Below, in pieces: positions 46,319-54,827 of a stretch of DNA of 64,000 bases (positions are counted from its first letter, which is position 1; every line of letters starts with the position of its first letter). The stretch is from Anaerolineales bacterium (GTDB lineage Bacteria; Chloroflexota; Anaerolineae; Anaerolineales; Villigracilaceae): NCBI GenBank assembly GCA_030583905.1, contig CP129481.1, positions 930,001-994,000 of the forward strand, written 5' to 3'. A model generated the notes under the pieces. The model saw only the letters and a list, made by a program, of their open reading frames with translations, made no database searches and was not told where the DNA came from. The position numbers and the translations under genes are program-made.

Positions 46319-48133
46319 TTATTTGCTTACCATCTCCCTCATCTGCTCCACATACGCAAGCGATTGATGGCGGAAATAGGTGTTATACAGTTCGGCGTAG
46401 TGTCCGTTCTGCTCCAATAAACCATTGTGATTCCCCTCTTCGATGATCGTCCCTTTTTGCATGACAACGATGCGGTCGGCGGCTTTGACCGTGGAAAGAC
46501 GGTGCGCGATCAGTATGCTGGTTGAATTTTTCAGGATCAGATCCAGCGCCTGCTGTATCTGCCACTCGGTGAACGGGTCGATGCTGGCAGTGGCTTCATC
46601 CAAAATGAAGATGGCGGGATTTTGCACCAGCACGCGCATCAACGCCACCAGTTGGCGCTGCCCCATCGAGAGCCGATTCCCGCGCTCGCCGACTTCGGTT
46701 TGTAAGCCGTTCGGAAGGGTTTCCAGCCATTCACCATCGCCGATGCGTTTTGCCAGTTTGAGCATCTCCGCTTCAGGAACGCCGGGCGCAGCATAGCGGA
46801 TGTTATCTTCCACCGTGCCAGAGAATAGGAACGGGACCTGCGAGACGATGCCCAACTGCCTGCGGTATTGCGTCAGGTCAAAGGTGCGGATGTCGCGTCC
46901 GTCGATGAGCAGACGCCCTTCCTGAAATTCATAGAAGCGCGCGATCAACTTCGCAATGGACGACTTGCCGGCGCCGGTGTGTCCCACCAGCGCAAGATTC
47001 TCTCCGGGTTGTAAGAGCAGATTGAAGTCCGAAAGAACCGTTTCCTTATCCGAATAGCGGAAGTGCATGTGCTCGAATCGAATCTCGCCTTTGAGACGCG
47101 GCACATCCTGTCGTTCGGCTTGCACCACGTTGGGGTCGGCATCGATGAGGGCAAAGACGCGTTCGGCGGCGGAAAGTCCGCTTTGGATCTGCGCCCAGAA
47201 CGATGTGAGGTTGAGCACGGGGAAGAAGAACTGGTCGAGGCTCATGATGAAAAGGTACCACGCGCCGATGCTGATCATGCCCTGCGCCGCGCTCAGCCCG
47301 CCGACATAGACCAGCACGCCGACAAAAATTCCGCCCAATGCGTTGAGGGTTGGGAAGACCAGCGAAAGAATAAAACCGCGCTGGACGTTGACGCCGTAGG
47401 ATTGCTGGTTCGATTCGTCGAACGATTTGAAGATGCCTTCTTCCTGGCGGAAGTTTTTTGCAATTGAAATGCCGCTGATGGTTTCCTTGATGGCGGCGTT
47501 GACATCCGCCATGGCTTTCATGCCTTTGCGGGTGACGCGCCGCGCCAAAATTCGGAAAATGGACGCGACACCAAAGATGATCGGCATGAAGCCGATCAGC
47601 AACAGCGCCAGCCGCCACTCGGTGCGGAAGAGCACCACGGCAATGATGATGGCTTGCATCATCTGTGCGGCAACATCTGTGACGATGACCACAAGCTGCC
47701 CGAAGTCGTTCGTATCCGATGTGATGCGCGAGACGATGCGCCCGGAGGAGAACTGGTCGTAGAAGGACAGGTCGTGTTCGGCGGCGGCGCGGAAGGCGCG
47801 CGAACGCATATCCAATACCACGTCACCGACCGAGCGCACGATCAGACCGCGCCTCAGCCAGTTCAGTCCCCACATGCCGAATGCCACGCCGACAAGCGCC
47901 GCTCCCACCCATAGAATGGACGAGACGCTCGGCTGTGATTGGATCATATCCACCATGCGGCTGACCACGATGGGTAAGGCTGCGCCGATGATCGCCAGCA
48001 CAATAATGGTGATGGATGCGTACCCAAGCCGCGCGGTCTGTGAATTGAAGTAATTGACCATGCGGTTGACCAGTACTTTATCAGAGTACTGGCGGTCGTA
48101 TTTTTCGTCGTTTAATCCTGCAAAGAAGCCCAT
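46319..48133 (-). CDS. ABC exporter half-transporter, catalytic Walker B but degenerate signature
   Basis: A 604-residue membrane-ATPase fusion. Six helices lie in the first 330 residues. Walker A is GHTGAGKSS near 383. The signature reads LSMGQRQL rather than LSGGQ (about 487), and Walker B has the catalytic glutamate (ILDEATASID). The H-loop AHRLSTVKAADRIVV is present. It is located downstream of, and probably pairs with, the 48271-50058 gene. A repeat sits between them. Confidence 0.92.
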   Translation of the reverse strand: MGFFAGLNDEKYDRQYSDKVLVNRMVNYFNSQTARLGYASITIIVLAIIGAALPIVVSRMVDMIQSQPSVSSILWVGAALVGVAFGMWGLNWLRRGLIVRSVGDVVLDMRSRAFRAAAEHDLSFYDQFSSGRIVSRITSDTNDFGQLVVIVTDVAAQMMQAIIIAVVLFRTEWRLALLLIGFMPIIFGVASIFRILARRVTRKGMKAMADVNAAIKETISGISIAKNFRQEEGIFKSFDESNQQSYGVNVQRGFILSLVFPTLNALGGIFVGVLVYVGGLSAAQGMISIGAWYLFIMSLDQFFFPVLNLTSFWAQIQSGLSAAERVFALIDADPNVVQAERQDVPRLKGEIRFEHMHFRYSDKETVLSDFNLLLQPGENLALVGHTGAGKSSIAKLIARFYEFQEGRLLIDGRDIRTFDLTQYRRQLGIVSQVPFLFSGTVEDNIRYAAPGVPEAEMLKLAKRIGDGEWLETLPNGLQTEVGERGNRLSMGQRQLVALMRVLVQNPAIFILDEATASIDPFTEWQIQQALDLILKNSTSILIAHRLSTVKAADRIVVMQKGTIIEEGNHNGLLEQNGHYAELYNTYFRHQSLAYVEQMREMVSK

Positions 48134-48145
48134 AAATAATCCTCT

Positions 48146-48263
48146 GTCATTGCGAGGAGAGCAATAGCTCGACGAAGCAATCTCATGTTAAAGGGGCGAG
48201 ATTGTTTCGGGCTGGGTTTCGATACGCGCATTGCGCTGCTCAACCATCAACCCTCGCAATGAC
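48146..48263. repeat. 118-bp MITE-like element with perfect 12-bp terminal inverted repeats
   Basis: GTCATTGCGAGG at 48146 and CCTCGCAATGAC ending at 48263 are exact complements. Inside, GAAGCAATCTC is partly mirrored by GAGATTGTTTC. It sits between two ABC genes that otherwise should form one operon. A relative is at 63472. Confidence 0.75.
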
Positions 48264-48270
48264 GATAATT

Positions 48271-50058
48271 TTATTCCCTGAAAATCCTCGAATACGCTTC
48301 GGATGTTTTCATCAATTCGTCGTGGGAGCCGATGGCGGCGATGCGTCCCTTGCGGATGACGATGATCAGATCCGCCCAGCGAATCTGTGACAGGCGGTGG
48401 GTGATGATGAAGGTCGTGCGTCCGCGGGCGGCGTTGGAGATGGCGCGTTGGATCTTGTCCTCGGTGGCGGAGTCAATGGCGGAGGTGGAGTCGTCCAGGA
48501 TGAGAACGCGCGGATCGGTGAGGAAGGCGCGGGCGAGCGCGATGCGCTGGCGCTGTCCGCCGGAGAGGGTCACACCGCGTTCACCGACAGTCGTGTCGTA
48601 GGTCTGGTCGAAGTCGAGGATGAAGTCATGCGCCTGTGCCGCGATGGAGGCGGAAATAACCTCCTGTTTGGTTGCATTCGGTTTGCCAAATGCAATATTG
48701 TCGCTGAGCGAGCGCGAGAAGAGGAAGATATCCTGTTCGATGATGGAGATCTGTTCGCGCAGGGAAGCGAGATTCCAGTCGCGCACATCCACGCCGTCCA
48801 CCAGTACCTGACCGGCTGAAGCATCGTAGGTGCGGTTGATCAACTTGACGAGGGATGTTTTGCCCGCGCCTGTCTGCCCGACGATTGCGACGGTTTGCCC
48901 GGGTTTAACCTTGAAGGAGATATTCTCGAGGATGTTGTCGCCGGAGCCGGTGCCGCCTTCGGTTGTGGACGGATAATGGAATGAGACATTGCGAAACTCG
49001 ATCTCGCCGACCATGTTCGAGGTCCGGCCTGAAGCGTTCTGGTCAAGATTCGTCTCACGCTGGATGAGTTCCAAAACGCGGCGGGCGGATGAAATTCCCG
49101 ATGAGATCTGCGAATATGCGAACGTGGATGTGAAGGTTGGAAAGCCGAGCAATTGCAGCATGCCGAAGTATCCGACCACGGCACCCACGTCGATGAGACC
49201 GGCGCGGAAAAGGAATAGCGAATGGACAAGTCCGCCCGCAAATGCGAAGCCGAGCAGCAGCATGGCGATATATCTTGCTTCAAGATCGCCCTGCACGACG
49301 AAGGCATCCCGCACGCGGCGTGCATTGGTGACAAAGCGCTCGACTTCCGCGCCCTCTTGTGCCGCGCCCTTCATGATCTCCACACCATCCAATGACTCGG
49401 AGAGATGCGTGTTCATGTTTCCGAATGTTGCGCGGACTTCGTCGGTGACGGGTGAAAGTTGCTTGAGATAACGCGCCAGCGCAATGAAATAAATGATGGT
49501 GAAAATAAGCGGCGTAAGGATCAGCGACGGATGGTAGCGCGGACCAAAGAACAGCGGCATGAGAATGAACATGAACGAGCCCACCACCAGATTGATGCCG
49601 GGGCTGAACATGTAGTTCACTTCGCGCACGTCGTTGGTGGCGCGCGCCATCGTATCACCGACCGGCTGCAGGTTGTGGAAGGTCATGCTCTTGCCGAGCA
49701 GGGAAAGGTACAGTTCGTCGCGGATGTCGCGCTCCATGCGCTGCGCCAGCAGTTCCGCGCCGAAGTTGCGTCCCAATTGCAGCACGCCGCGGATGATCTG
49801 TGAGATGCCGATGGTGAGCGCAAGAGGCAGGAGCACCGACGTCTCCGGCGGAGTCTTGAGCATGGCGTTGAAGGCGTCGCCGGTCAGAACCGGTACCACC
49901 ACCGCCAGCACGGCATTTCCGATCGCGCCAACTACCAGCATGATGACGATCCACAAATAAGGGCGCACGTGCGAAAGGATCCATCGCACCGGGGAGGCTT
50001 GGTTGTATCGATGTTTGCGTTGCAGGGTAAATTCTGCGGGGGTACTCAGAGCGGTCAT
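48271..50058 (-). CDS. ABC exporter half-transporter, canonical signature but Asp at Walker B catalytic position
   Basis: A 595-residue membrane-ATPase fusion. Walker A is GQTGAGKTS and the signature is LSGGQRQR (about 497). Walker B is VLILDDSTSAID (about 519), with Asp in place of the catalytic Glu. This complements the partner's defects, as in asymmetric heterodimeric exporters. A TACAAT box ends six bases before the ATG at 50058. The substrate (drug, lipid or peptide) cannot be told from sequence. Confidence 0.92.
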   Translation of the reverse strand: MTALSTPAEFTLQRKHRYNQASPVRWILSHVRPYLWIVIMLVVGAIGNAVLAVVVPVLTGDAFNAMLKTPPETSVLLPLALTIGISQIIRGVLQLGRNFGAELLAQRMERDIRDELYLSLLGKSMTFHNLQPVGDTMARATNDVREVNYMFSPGINLVVGSFMFILMPLFFGPRYHPSLILTPLIFTIIYFIALARYLKQLSPVTDEVRATFGNMNTHLSESLDGVEIMKGAAQEGAEVERFVTNARRVRDAFVVQGDLEARYIAMLLLGFAFAGGLVHSLFLFRAGLIDVGAVVGYFGMLQLLGFPTFTSTFAYSQISSGISSARRVLELIQRETNLDQNASGRTSNMVGEIEFRNVSFHYPSTTEGGTGSGDNILENISFKVKPGQTVAIVGQTGAGKTSLVKLINRTYDASAGQVLVDGVDVRDWNLASLREQISIIEQDIFLFSRSLSDNIAFGKPNATKQEVISASIAAQAHDFILDFDQTYDTTVGERGVTLSGGQRQRIALARAFLTDPRVLILDDSTSAIDSATEDKIQRAISNAARGRTTFIITHRLSQIRWADLIIVIRKGRIAAIGSHDELMKTSEAYSRIFRE

Positions 50059-50064
50059 AGAACA

Positions 50065-50073
50065 ATTGTACCA
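50065..50073 (-). promoter_or_regulatory. Extended -10 six bases before the ABC start
   Basis: TGGTACAAT on the minus strand, then six bases, then ATG at 50058. Transcription would start at or near the ATG itself. Confidence 0.5.
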
Positions 50074-50177
50074 TTATTGAAAAAGCCAAATTCCGCAACC
50101 ATCAATTTGTACCGGTGTTATCCTATTCAGACTGGCGATCCTGCCGGTCAAACTTTCAACTCAAAGGAGAGTGTGAA

Positions 50178-50327
50178 ATGTCTTTGCCCAAAACGATTTC
50201 CGGTTGGTGTATGTGGTTGTACTTCCTGTGGGTCGGCATCGGTGCCTTCGTTGCCCTGCCCCTGGCGGGGACCATTGCCGGCATCCTTGCCCTCGGCTAC
50301 GCCATCTTCGCGTTGCTCGGCAGATAA
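50178..50327 (+). CDS. 49-residue membrane protein
   Basis: Unrecognised. ATG 50178 is preceded by AAAGGAGAGTG. Two short hydrophobic stretches (9-26 and 30-46) are rich in glycine and alanine (GTIAGILALGYAIFALLG). It is followed 10 bases later by a 36-base perfect palindrome. Strong translation signals make it a likely real gene. Confidence 0.7.
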   Translation: MSLPKTISGWCMWLYFLWVGIGAFVALPLAGTIAGILALGYAIFALLGR

Positions 50328-50337
50328 CCGATCATCC

Positions 50338-50373
50338 AATGACACAGCCTCCCGTACGGGAGGCTGTGTCATT
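50338..50373. terminator. Perfect 36-bp palindrome, probable transcription stop
   Basis: AATGACACAGCCTCCCGT is followed immediately by its exact reverse complement, with no loop in the DNA. There is no T-run, so efficient intrinsic termination is uncertain. Confidence 0.55.
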
Positions 50374-50532
50374 TAAGTGATGTGATCTGAAGTAAGTTTG
50401 TTGTACTTAAATCTCAAGATTTGATGGCGACCTGTCAAACCTGCTTTACCGTAAGACTATCCAATCAACCCGCAACTGGAGAAAGGGGCAGGTTAATGAA
50501 AGTCTGATGAAGGGTGGCTAATATTACTGTCA

Positions 50533-50637
50533 ATGGAAATCCCCCTCATAGGCGCATGGAAATTGATCTCGTTTGAATTCCGTAAGCAAAACGGGGGAAT
50601 CGTCCACTCGTTGGGAAAGGCGACACTAGAGCGGTAG
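50533..50637 (+). pseudogene. Truncated lipocalin-like domain remnant
   Basis: The 34-codon frame starts MEIPLIGAWKLISFEFR and ends at TAG 50635. It matches by eye the N-terminus of the lipocalin-like family (G-W-L-S-F-E pattern, then SLGKA in place of the usual PLG). These proteins are normally well over 100 residues; the rest has been lost. The 286 bases 50374-50659 otherwise show no gene. A TATAAT begins one base after the remnant's stop codon. Confidence 0.5.
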
Positions 50638-50643
50638 TATAAT
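50638..50643 (+). promoter_or_regulatory. -10 box of the DUF1801 gene
   Basis: TATAAT ends 16 bases before ATG 50660. No well-spaced -35 or Shine-Dalgarno is visible. Confidence 0.4.
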
Positions 50644-50659
50644 TTCCTCTGGGCGAACC

Positions 50660-51049
50660 ATGTTCCCATTTCATCAGATCGAATCTTTTCTTCAACACAC
50701 TCCTATTCCCTTGCAGGATATCGTTCTGGAGTTGAGAAACATCATCGCTTCCGTTGCACCCGATGCGGTGGAAGTTGTCCGCTGGGGCGGGTTGAGTTAC
50801 AGCCATGCGGGACGTGGCGGCGTTGTCAGCGCAGGGATATGCCAGATCGGCATCGAAAAGGATCACATCCAGCTGGGGTTCATCCATGGTGCGTTCCTGC
50901 CCGATCCGCACAACCTGCTTCAGGGAACGCGCAAAGCCAAACGGTTTGTCAAGATCGAAAGATACGAGGATACTCCCTGGGATGATCTGAAGAAACTGAT
51001 TTCCGCCTCCGCCAGGTTTGATCCACGCACACTGACTTCTGGGGGGTAA
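50660..51049 (+). CDS. DUF1801 domain protein (YdhG/iron-chaperone-like fold)
   Basis: A 129-residue protein. LQDIVLELRNIIASVAPDAVEVVRWGGLSYS is the conserved DUF1801 N-terminus and a QIGIEKDHIQLGFIHGAFL block follows. The family is often annotated as a frataxin-like chaperone, but that role is not established. It is monocistronic. Confidence 0.82.
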   Translation: MFPFHQIESFLQHTPIPLQDIVLELRNIIASVAPDAVEVVRWGGLSYSHAGRGGVVSAGICQIGIEKDHIQLGFIHGAFLPDPHNLLQGTRKAKRFVKIERYEDTPWDDLKKLISASARFDPRTLTSGG

Positions 51050-51157
51050 GAAGTTGGACAGGTCGGTTTGCAGAAAGATGCGACTGTCATCTCACAGAGG
51101 TCACTCGCCTCTTCGCGGATATAATCCAGCCCAAACCATTACAGGAGCCTTGCATTC

Positions 51158-51505
51158 ATGTCCACCAAAGCCCTTTCCATTATCTCAGCTGTTCTAACTG
51201 TTGTCTTCCTCATCGTGCTTGGACTTGTCGCATTCTTCTCCACGCTGCTTGCACTCAACGGATACGGAGACAGCGAAGGGACTGCCGCCGTCGCCATCAC
51301 GTTCATCTGCCAGGGCGTTGGGTTGATCCTTGCTGGTGTGCTTGCATGCTGGTTGACGCGTCTTCTCATCGAGAAGTTCACTTGGAATAGGATCCTTGCG
51401 GTCGTCGTTTCAGTTTTTGCCGGGTCAACGCTGGGAACGATCCTTGTGTTTGCTGCATTGATGGCATCTGTTGTTGCTGCGGAAGCCATGTGGCAGGCGC
51501 GCTAA
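51158..51505 (+). CDS. Small membrane protein, three helices
   Basis: A 115-residue protein I do not recognise. Hydrophobic segments lie at about 8-33, 42-63 and 75-108, separated by short loops. AGGAG precedes the start at good spacing, and TATAAT lies about 35 bases upstream. Confidence 0.6.
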   Translation: MSTKALSIISAVLTVVFLIVLGLVAFFSTLLALNGYGDSEGTAAVAITFICQGVGLILAGVLACWLTRLLIEKFTWNRILAVVVSVFAGSTLGTILVFAALMASVVAAEAMWQAR

Positions 51506-51660
51506 AAACATTGAGGTGTTATCCTGTCGCTCAATGGCTGGCAACGTACAGGTAGGCGCGAAGCGAGAGAATGGATCGACCTTGCAGCTTTTTTAACTAC
51601 AAAACCTTAATGACGTCCGGTTGGGGATAAAGGTACAATTGAGTACGGAGAAATGATCCT

Positions 51661-53208
51661 GTGTCTCCTCCGAATATCACATATAGTGCTTTCCTGATCA
51701 TCGCGGGGACAGCCTGCCTGTTTGTTGCGCTGCTTGTATTTCAAACAAGGCGCAGCGCAACGGGGTCATTTGCGTTGATCAGCCTGTTGCTTGCGCTTGC
51801 CTGGTGGGATATTACCTACGCAATCTTCTGGGCGGATGTGCCCGGTCCAACAGTTTTTTTCTGGCTTGACGTCACGTATGTTGGCGTTGTCACCGCGCCG
51901 CTCGCTATCTTTGTTTTTTCTTTGCAGATCACTCATCGCTCCAAGTGGCTGAAGAGTCCACTTCTTACATTGATATGCCTCGAACCGATCATCGTCCTCC
52001 TTATCCTTTTTACTGACCCATCTCACGGTCTTTTTTTTGCAGGCAAGCGGACGGATGCGTTCATTCAGGACGGGGGACCTGTTTTCTGGTTGAATGTGGT
52101 CTTTTCCTATTCCCTGGTCCTGGTCGCGACCATTATTTTATACAGGACATTCACTCGTTCTTCGGGGATGTATAGAAAACAAATCGGGATGGTGCTGCTT
52201 GGGCTGGCGGTGACATGGTTAAACAGCATTATTTTTGTGATCGGTATCAACCCGTTGCCCGGAGCGGATAACACTCCTTTCTCGTTCACTATCGCGGCTC
52301 TTGCATTTGCTTTTAGTCTTTTCCGTTACCGCCTGTTGGACATCATCCCTGTTGCCCGGGATGTATTGATCGAAAAGATGACAGAAGGTGTGCTGGTGAT
52401 CGACTCCCAGAACCGCATCGTGGACATGAATCCCGCCGCCCGGAACATGCTGGATGTGCCCGCCTCTATGCTGGGAGAATCAGTGGATAAGGTGCTATCG
52501 CATTGGAGACGCGTGGATCGCGATTCACTGTCCATGGCGAACACCAGCGTTGTCTTTGAGTTAAGAAAGGGTGAAACAATAGCCTATGTGGAAATGCGGG
52601 CTACTCCGATCATGGATTACAAGGACAGGAAGGTGGGAAGATTGGTCGTTCTGCATGATATTACAAGGCTGAAGAATACCCAGAACGAATTGAAATTGCT
52701 GGCTACAAGGGATTCGTTAACCGGCGTGATCAACCGCGGTCATTTTATGGAGTTGGCGGAGAGGGAAATCCTGCGCGCGAAGCGATACAAACGGAAACTG
52801 TCACTGATCATGATGGATCTGGACTATTTTAAGAATGTCAATGACACGTACGGTCATCAGGCGGGAGATCATGTTCTGGTCGAACTGGCGAATCTTTGCG
52901 GACATATGATAAGAAAAATTGATGTGTTCGCCCGCCTCGGCGGGGAGGAGTTTGCCCTGCTCCTGCCTGAGATCGATGGACAAGCCGCCCTTCAGCTTGC
53001 AGAACGGCTGCGTTCATCTTTCGCGTCCATGACCATGGATGTCGATTCGCGCCCGTTCAACGTAACCATCAGCATGGGCGTAACAGAATTTGAGAGATAC
53101 GGAGGTGATCGCCTGGAGGAAATGCTGCACCGGGCAGACAGGGCACTGTACCATGCCAAGGAGACCGGGCGTAATCGCGTTGTTTTCTGGAAACCTGAGC
53201 TGGGTTGA
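51661..53208 (+). CDS. Membrane diguanylate cyclase with 7TM sensor, PAS and GGEEF domain
   Basis: A 515-residue protein from a GTG start (GGAG upstream). Seven membrane helices fill residues 1-225, of the histidine-kinase 7TM type, followed by PAS at about 230-335. The GGDEF domain is at 345-510: the active site reads GGEEF near 428, and RKID five residues upstream forms the inhibitory I-site. It should make c-di-GMP, the counterpart of the HD-GYP protein at 6257. It is monocistronic. Confidence 0.94.
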   Translation: MSPPNITYSAFLIIAGTACLFVALLVFQTRRSATGSFALISLLLALAWWDITYAIFWADVPGPTVFFWLDVTYVGVVTAPLAIFVFSLQITHRSKWLKSPLLTLICLEPIIVLLILFTDPSHGLFFAGKRTDAFIQDGGPVFWLNVVFSYSLVLVATIILYRTFTRSSGMYRKQIGMVLLGLAVTWLNSIIFVIGINPLPGADNTPFSFTIAALAFAFSLFRYRLLDIIPVARDVLIEKMTEGVLVIDSQNRIVDMNPAARNMLDVPASMLGESVDKVLSHWRRVDRDSLSMANTSVVFELRKGETIAYVEMRATPIMDYKDRKVGRLVVLHDITRLKNTQNELKLLATRDSLTGVINRGHFMELAEREILRAKRYKRKLSLIMMDLDYFKNVNDTYGHQAGDHVLVELANLCGHMIRKIDVFARLGGEEFALLLPEIDGQAALQLAERLRSSFASMTMDVDSRPFNVTISMGVTEFERYGGDRLEEMLHRADRALYHAKETGRNRVVFWKPELG

Positions 53209-53223
53209 AGTAAAAAAATGCCC

Positions 53224-53252
53224 TTGAAGTTTTAGAAAATTTGTTCTATAAT
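53224..53252 (+). promoter_or_regulatory. Sigma-70 promoter of the DUF4287 pair
   Basis: TTGAAG and TATAAT are spaced exactly 17 bases apart, about 40 bases before the 53293 start. Confidence 0.7.
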
Positions 53253-53292
53253 TATATCATTATCCCACTCGGTGCTAAAAGGAGATGATGGT

Positions 53293-53508
53293 ATGGAACG
53301 TTTGGATAAGGTTGTTCAAACCCAGCTCGACAATATTCAAGCCAAACTGGGCATGTCGCTCAACGACATGGCGGATATCATCAAGCGCACAGGCTTGGCA
53401 AGGCACAATGACATCCGCTGGATGTTACAGCGCGAATATGGGATCGACCACGAGGATGCCAAGATGCTGGTCAACGCGCTGTTTGAATCCCAGGTGCAGG
53501 GGGCGTAA
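53293..53508 (+). CDS. Stand-alone DUF4287 protein
   Basis: A 71-residue protein; AAGGAG lies eight bases before ATG. The fold pattern (LDKVVQTQLDNIQAKLGMSLNDMADIIKRTGL, then a GIDHEDAKMLV helix) is the same as the N-terminus of the next gene, so it is a single-domain paralogue. The family's function is unknown. Confidence 0.82.
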   Translation: MERLDKVVQTQLDNIQAKLGMSLNDMADIIKRTGLARHNDIRWMLQREYGIDHEDAKMLVNALFESQVQGA

Positions 53509-53554
53509 CTATTGAGAGATCTGTTTGCTATTGGTTTCCGTAAGGAGAATCAAG

Positions 53555-54124
53555 ATGAGCAGTTTAGATAAAGCCGTTCAGACACAACTGGAAAATATCC
53601 AAAAGAAAACCGGCAAGAGCCTTGACGAACTCGCCGCCATCGTCAAAAAAAGCGGACTGAGCAAACATGGCGAGATCCGCGACATGCTCAAGGAGAAGCT
53701 TGGTCTTGGGCACGGTGATGCGAACACACTGACACATATCGTCCTGAGTTCGGATAGCGCCAGCGCAGCAAAAGGTAAATCTACCGATGCGGTGCTGGAC
53801 GAGATTTATACTGGCGCAAAAGCGGGATTTCGCCCCATTCACGAGAAATTGATGAAAGAGATCGGCAAATTTGGTGAATTCGAGATCGCGCCAAAGAAGG
53901 GATACGTCAGCCTGCGCCGCAAGAAACAGTTTGCGATGATCGGTCCCAAGACCAATACCCGCTTCGAGGTCGGCATTAATGCGAAGGATTTGAAGAAAAA
54001 TACCCGCCTGTTGGAGCAACCCAAGGGAAGTATGTGCAACTACATCGTCAATTTGAACGATGTGGAAGAAGTGAATGCGGAATTGATCGCATGGATCAGA
54101 TCTGCATATGAGGACGCCGGGTAA
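53555..54124 (+). CDS. DUF4287-DUF5655 protein
   Basis: A 189-residue protein starting MSSLDKAVQTQLENIQ (DUF4287, about 1-60). It continues with DUF5655 (about 75-189; KKGYVSLRRKKQFAMIGP is its core). AAGGAG precedes the start. It lies 46 bases after its single-domain paralogue, probably co-transcribed. The role is unknown, possibly DNA or nucleotide binding. Confidence 0.87.
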   Translation: MSSLDKAVQTQLENIQKKTGKSLDELAAIVKKSGLSKHGEIRDMLKEKLGLGHGDANTLTHIVLSSDSASAAKGKSTDAVLDEIYTGAKAGFRPIHEKLMKEIGKFGEFEIAPKKGYVSLRRKKQFAMIGPKTNTRFEVGINAKDLKKNTRLLEQPKGSMCNYIVNLNDVEEVNAELIAWIRSAYEDAG

Positions 54125-54153
54125 GATTCGGATGTTTCAACTGCAAGGTAAAA

Positions 54154-54663
54154 ATGAATACAGATGATTTTAGAAATAACCTGATCAAATACATGGGCGA
54201 GACATTCGAAAAGCCGATCGGCATTTATCTGGACCCGGACACGGCTCTTTTTCAGACGCTCGAAACGGTTTCTGCTGAAGAGGCTTCCATTCCCGTCGGA
54301 GGGAAGTGCGCCGCGCTTGCCGCACAGGTGGCGCATATGACCTTCTTCATTGAATCATTCGAACGCTTCGCGCTCCAAGGTGACAACAGTCCGCGCGATT
54401 GGAGCGAGATCTGGCGGACAGTGGAAAAGGTCACGCCGGAGGAATGGGATACGTACAAGGCGAAATTGCGCGAGGCATACCAGCGCATGGACAAACTCTT
54501 CCGCGAAAACCCCGACTGGAACGAGGATACCATTGGCGGCGCGCTTTCGGTTTTGGTACATAGCGCCTATCATCTTGGTGAGATCCGCCAAGCGTTGTGT
54601 GTGTTGAAAAGACAGAAAGGTGGAGGGCGTGCGAATATGAGTTGGAATCCCAGGGCGAAATAA
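54154..54663 (+). CDS. DinB family protein
   Basis: A 169-residue four-helix protein. Metal-ligand histidines are visible in AAQVAHMTFFIESF (helix 2) and HSAYHLGEIRQAL (helix 4). Such proteins include thiol-dependent transferases and stress proteins. It starts 29 bases after the previous gene. Confidence 0.8.
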   Translation: MNTDDFRNNLIKYMGETFEKPIGIYLDPDTALFQTLETVSAEEASIPVGGKCAALAAQVAHMTFFIESFERFALQGDNSPRDWSEIWRTVEKVTPEEWDTYKAKLREAYQRMDKLFRENPDWNEDTIGGALSVLVHSAYHLGEIRQALCVLKRQKGGGRANMSWNPRAK

Positions 54664-54827
54664 AGAAACGCCGTATCATGACAGGGGTTGTATACATCAC
54701 AAATCGAGCAAACGACAGCCGCAGATGAAAGTCCCAAAGGTGGCTGTCGGTTTATTTAACGGGATTCAGGTTTGAGGTCAGGCAAGAGGCGTTGAGTCCC
54801 GTTATCAAATCATGGAGGCGAAGAGTC

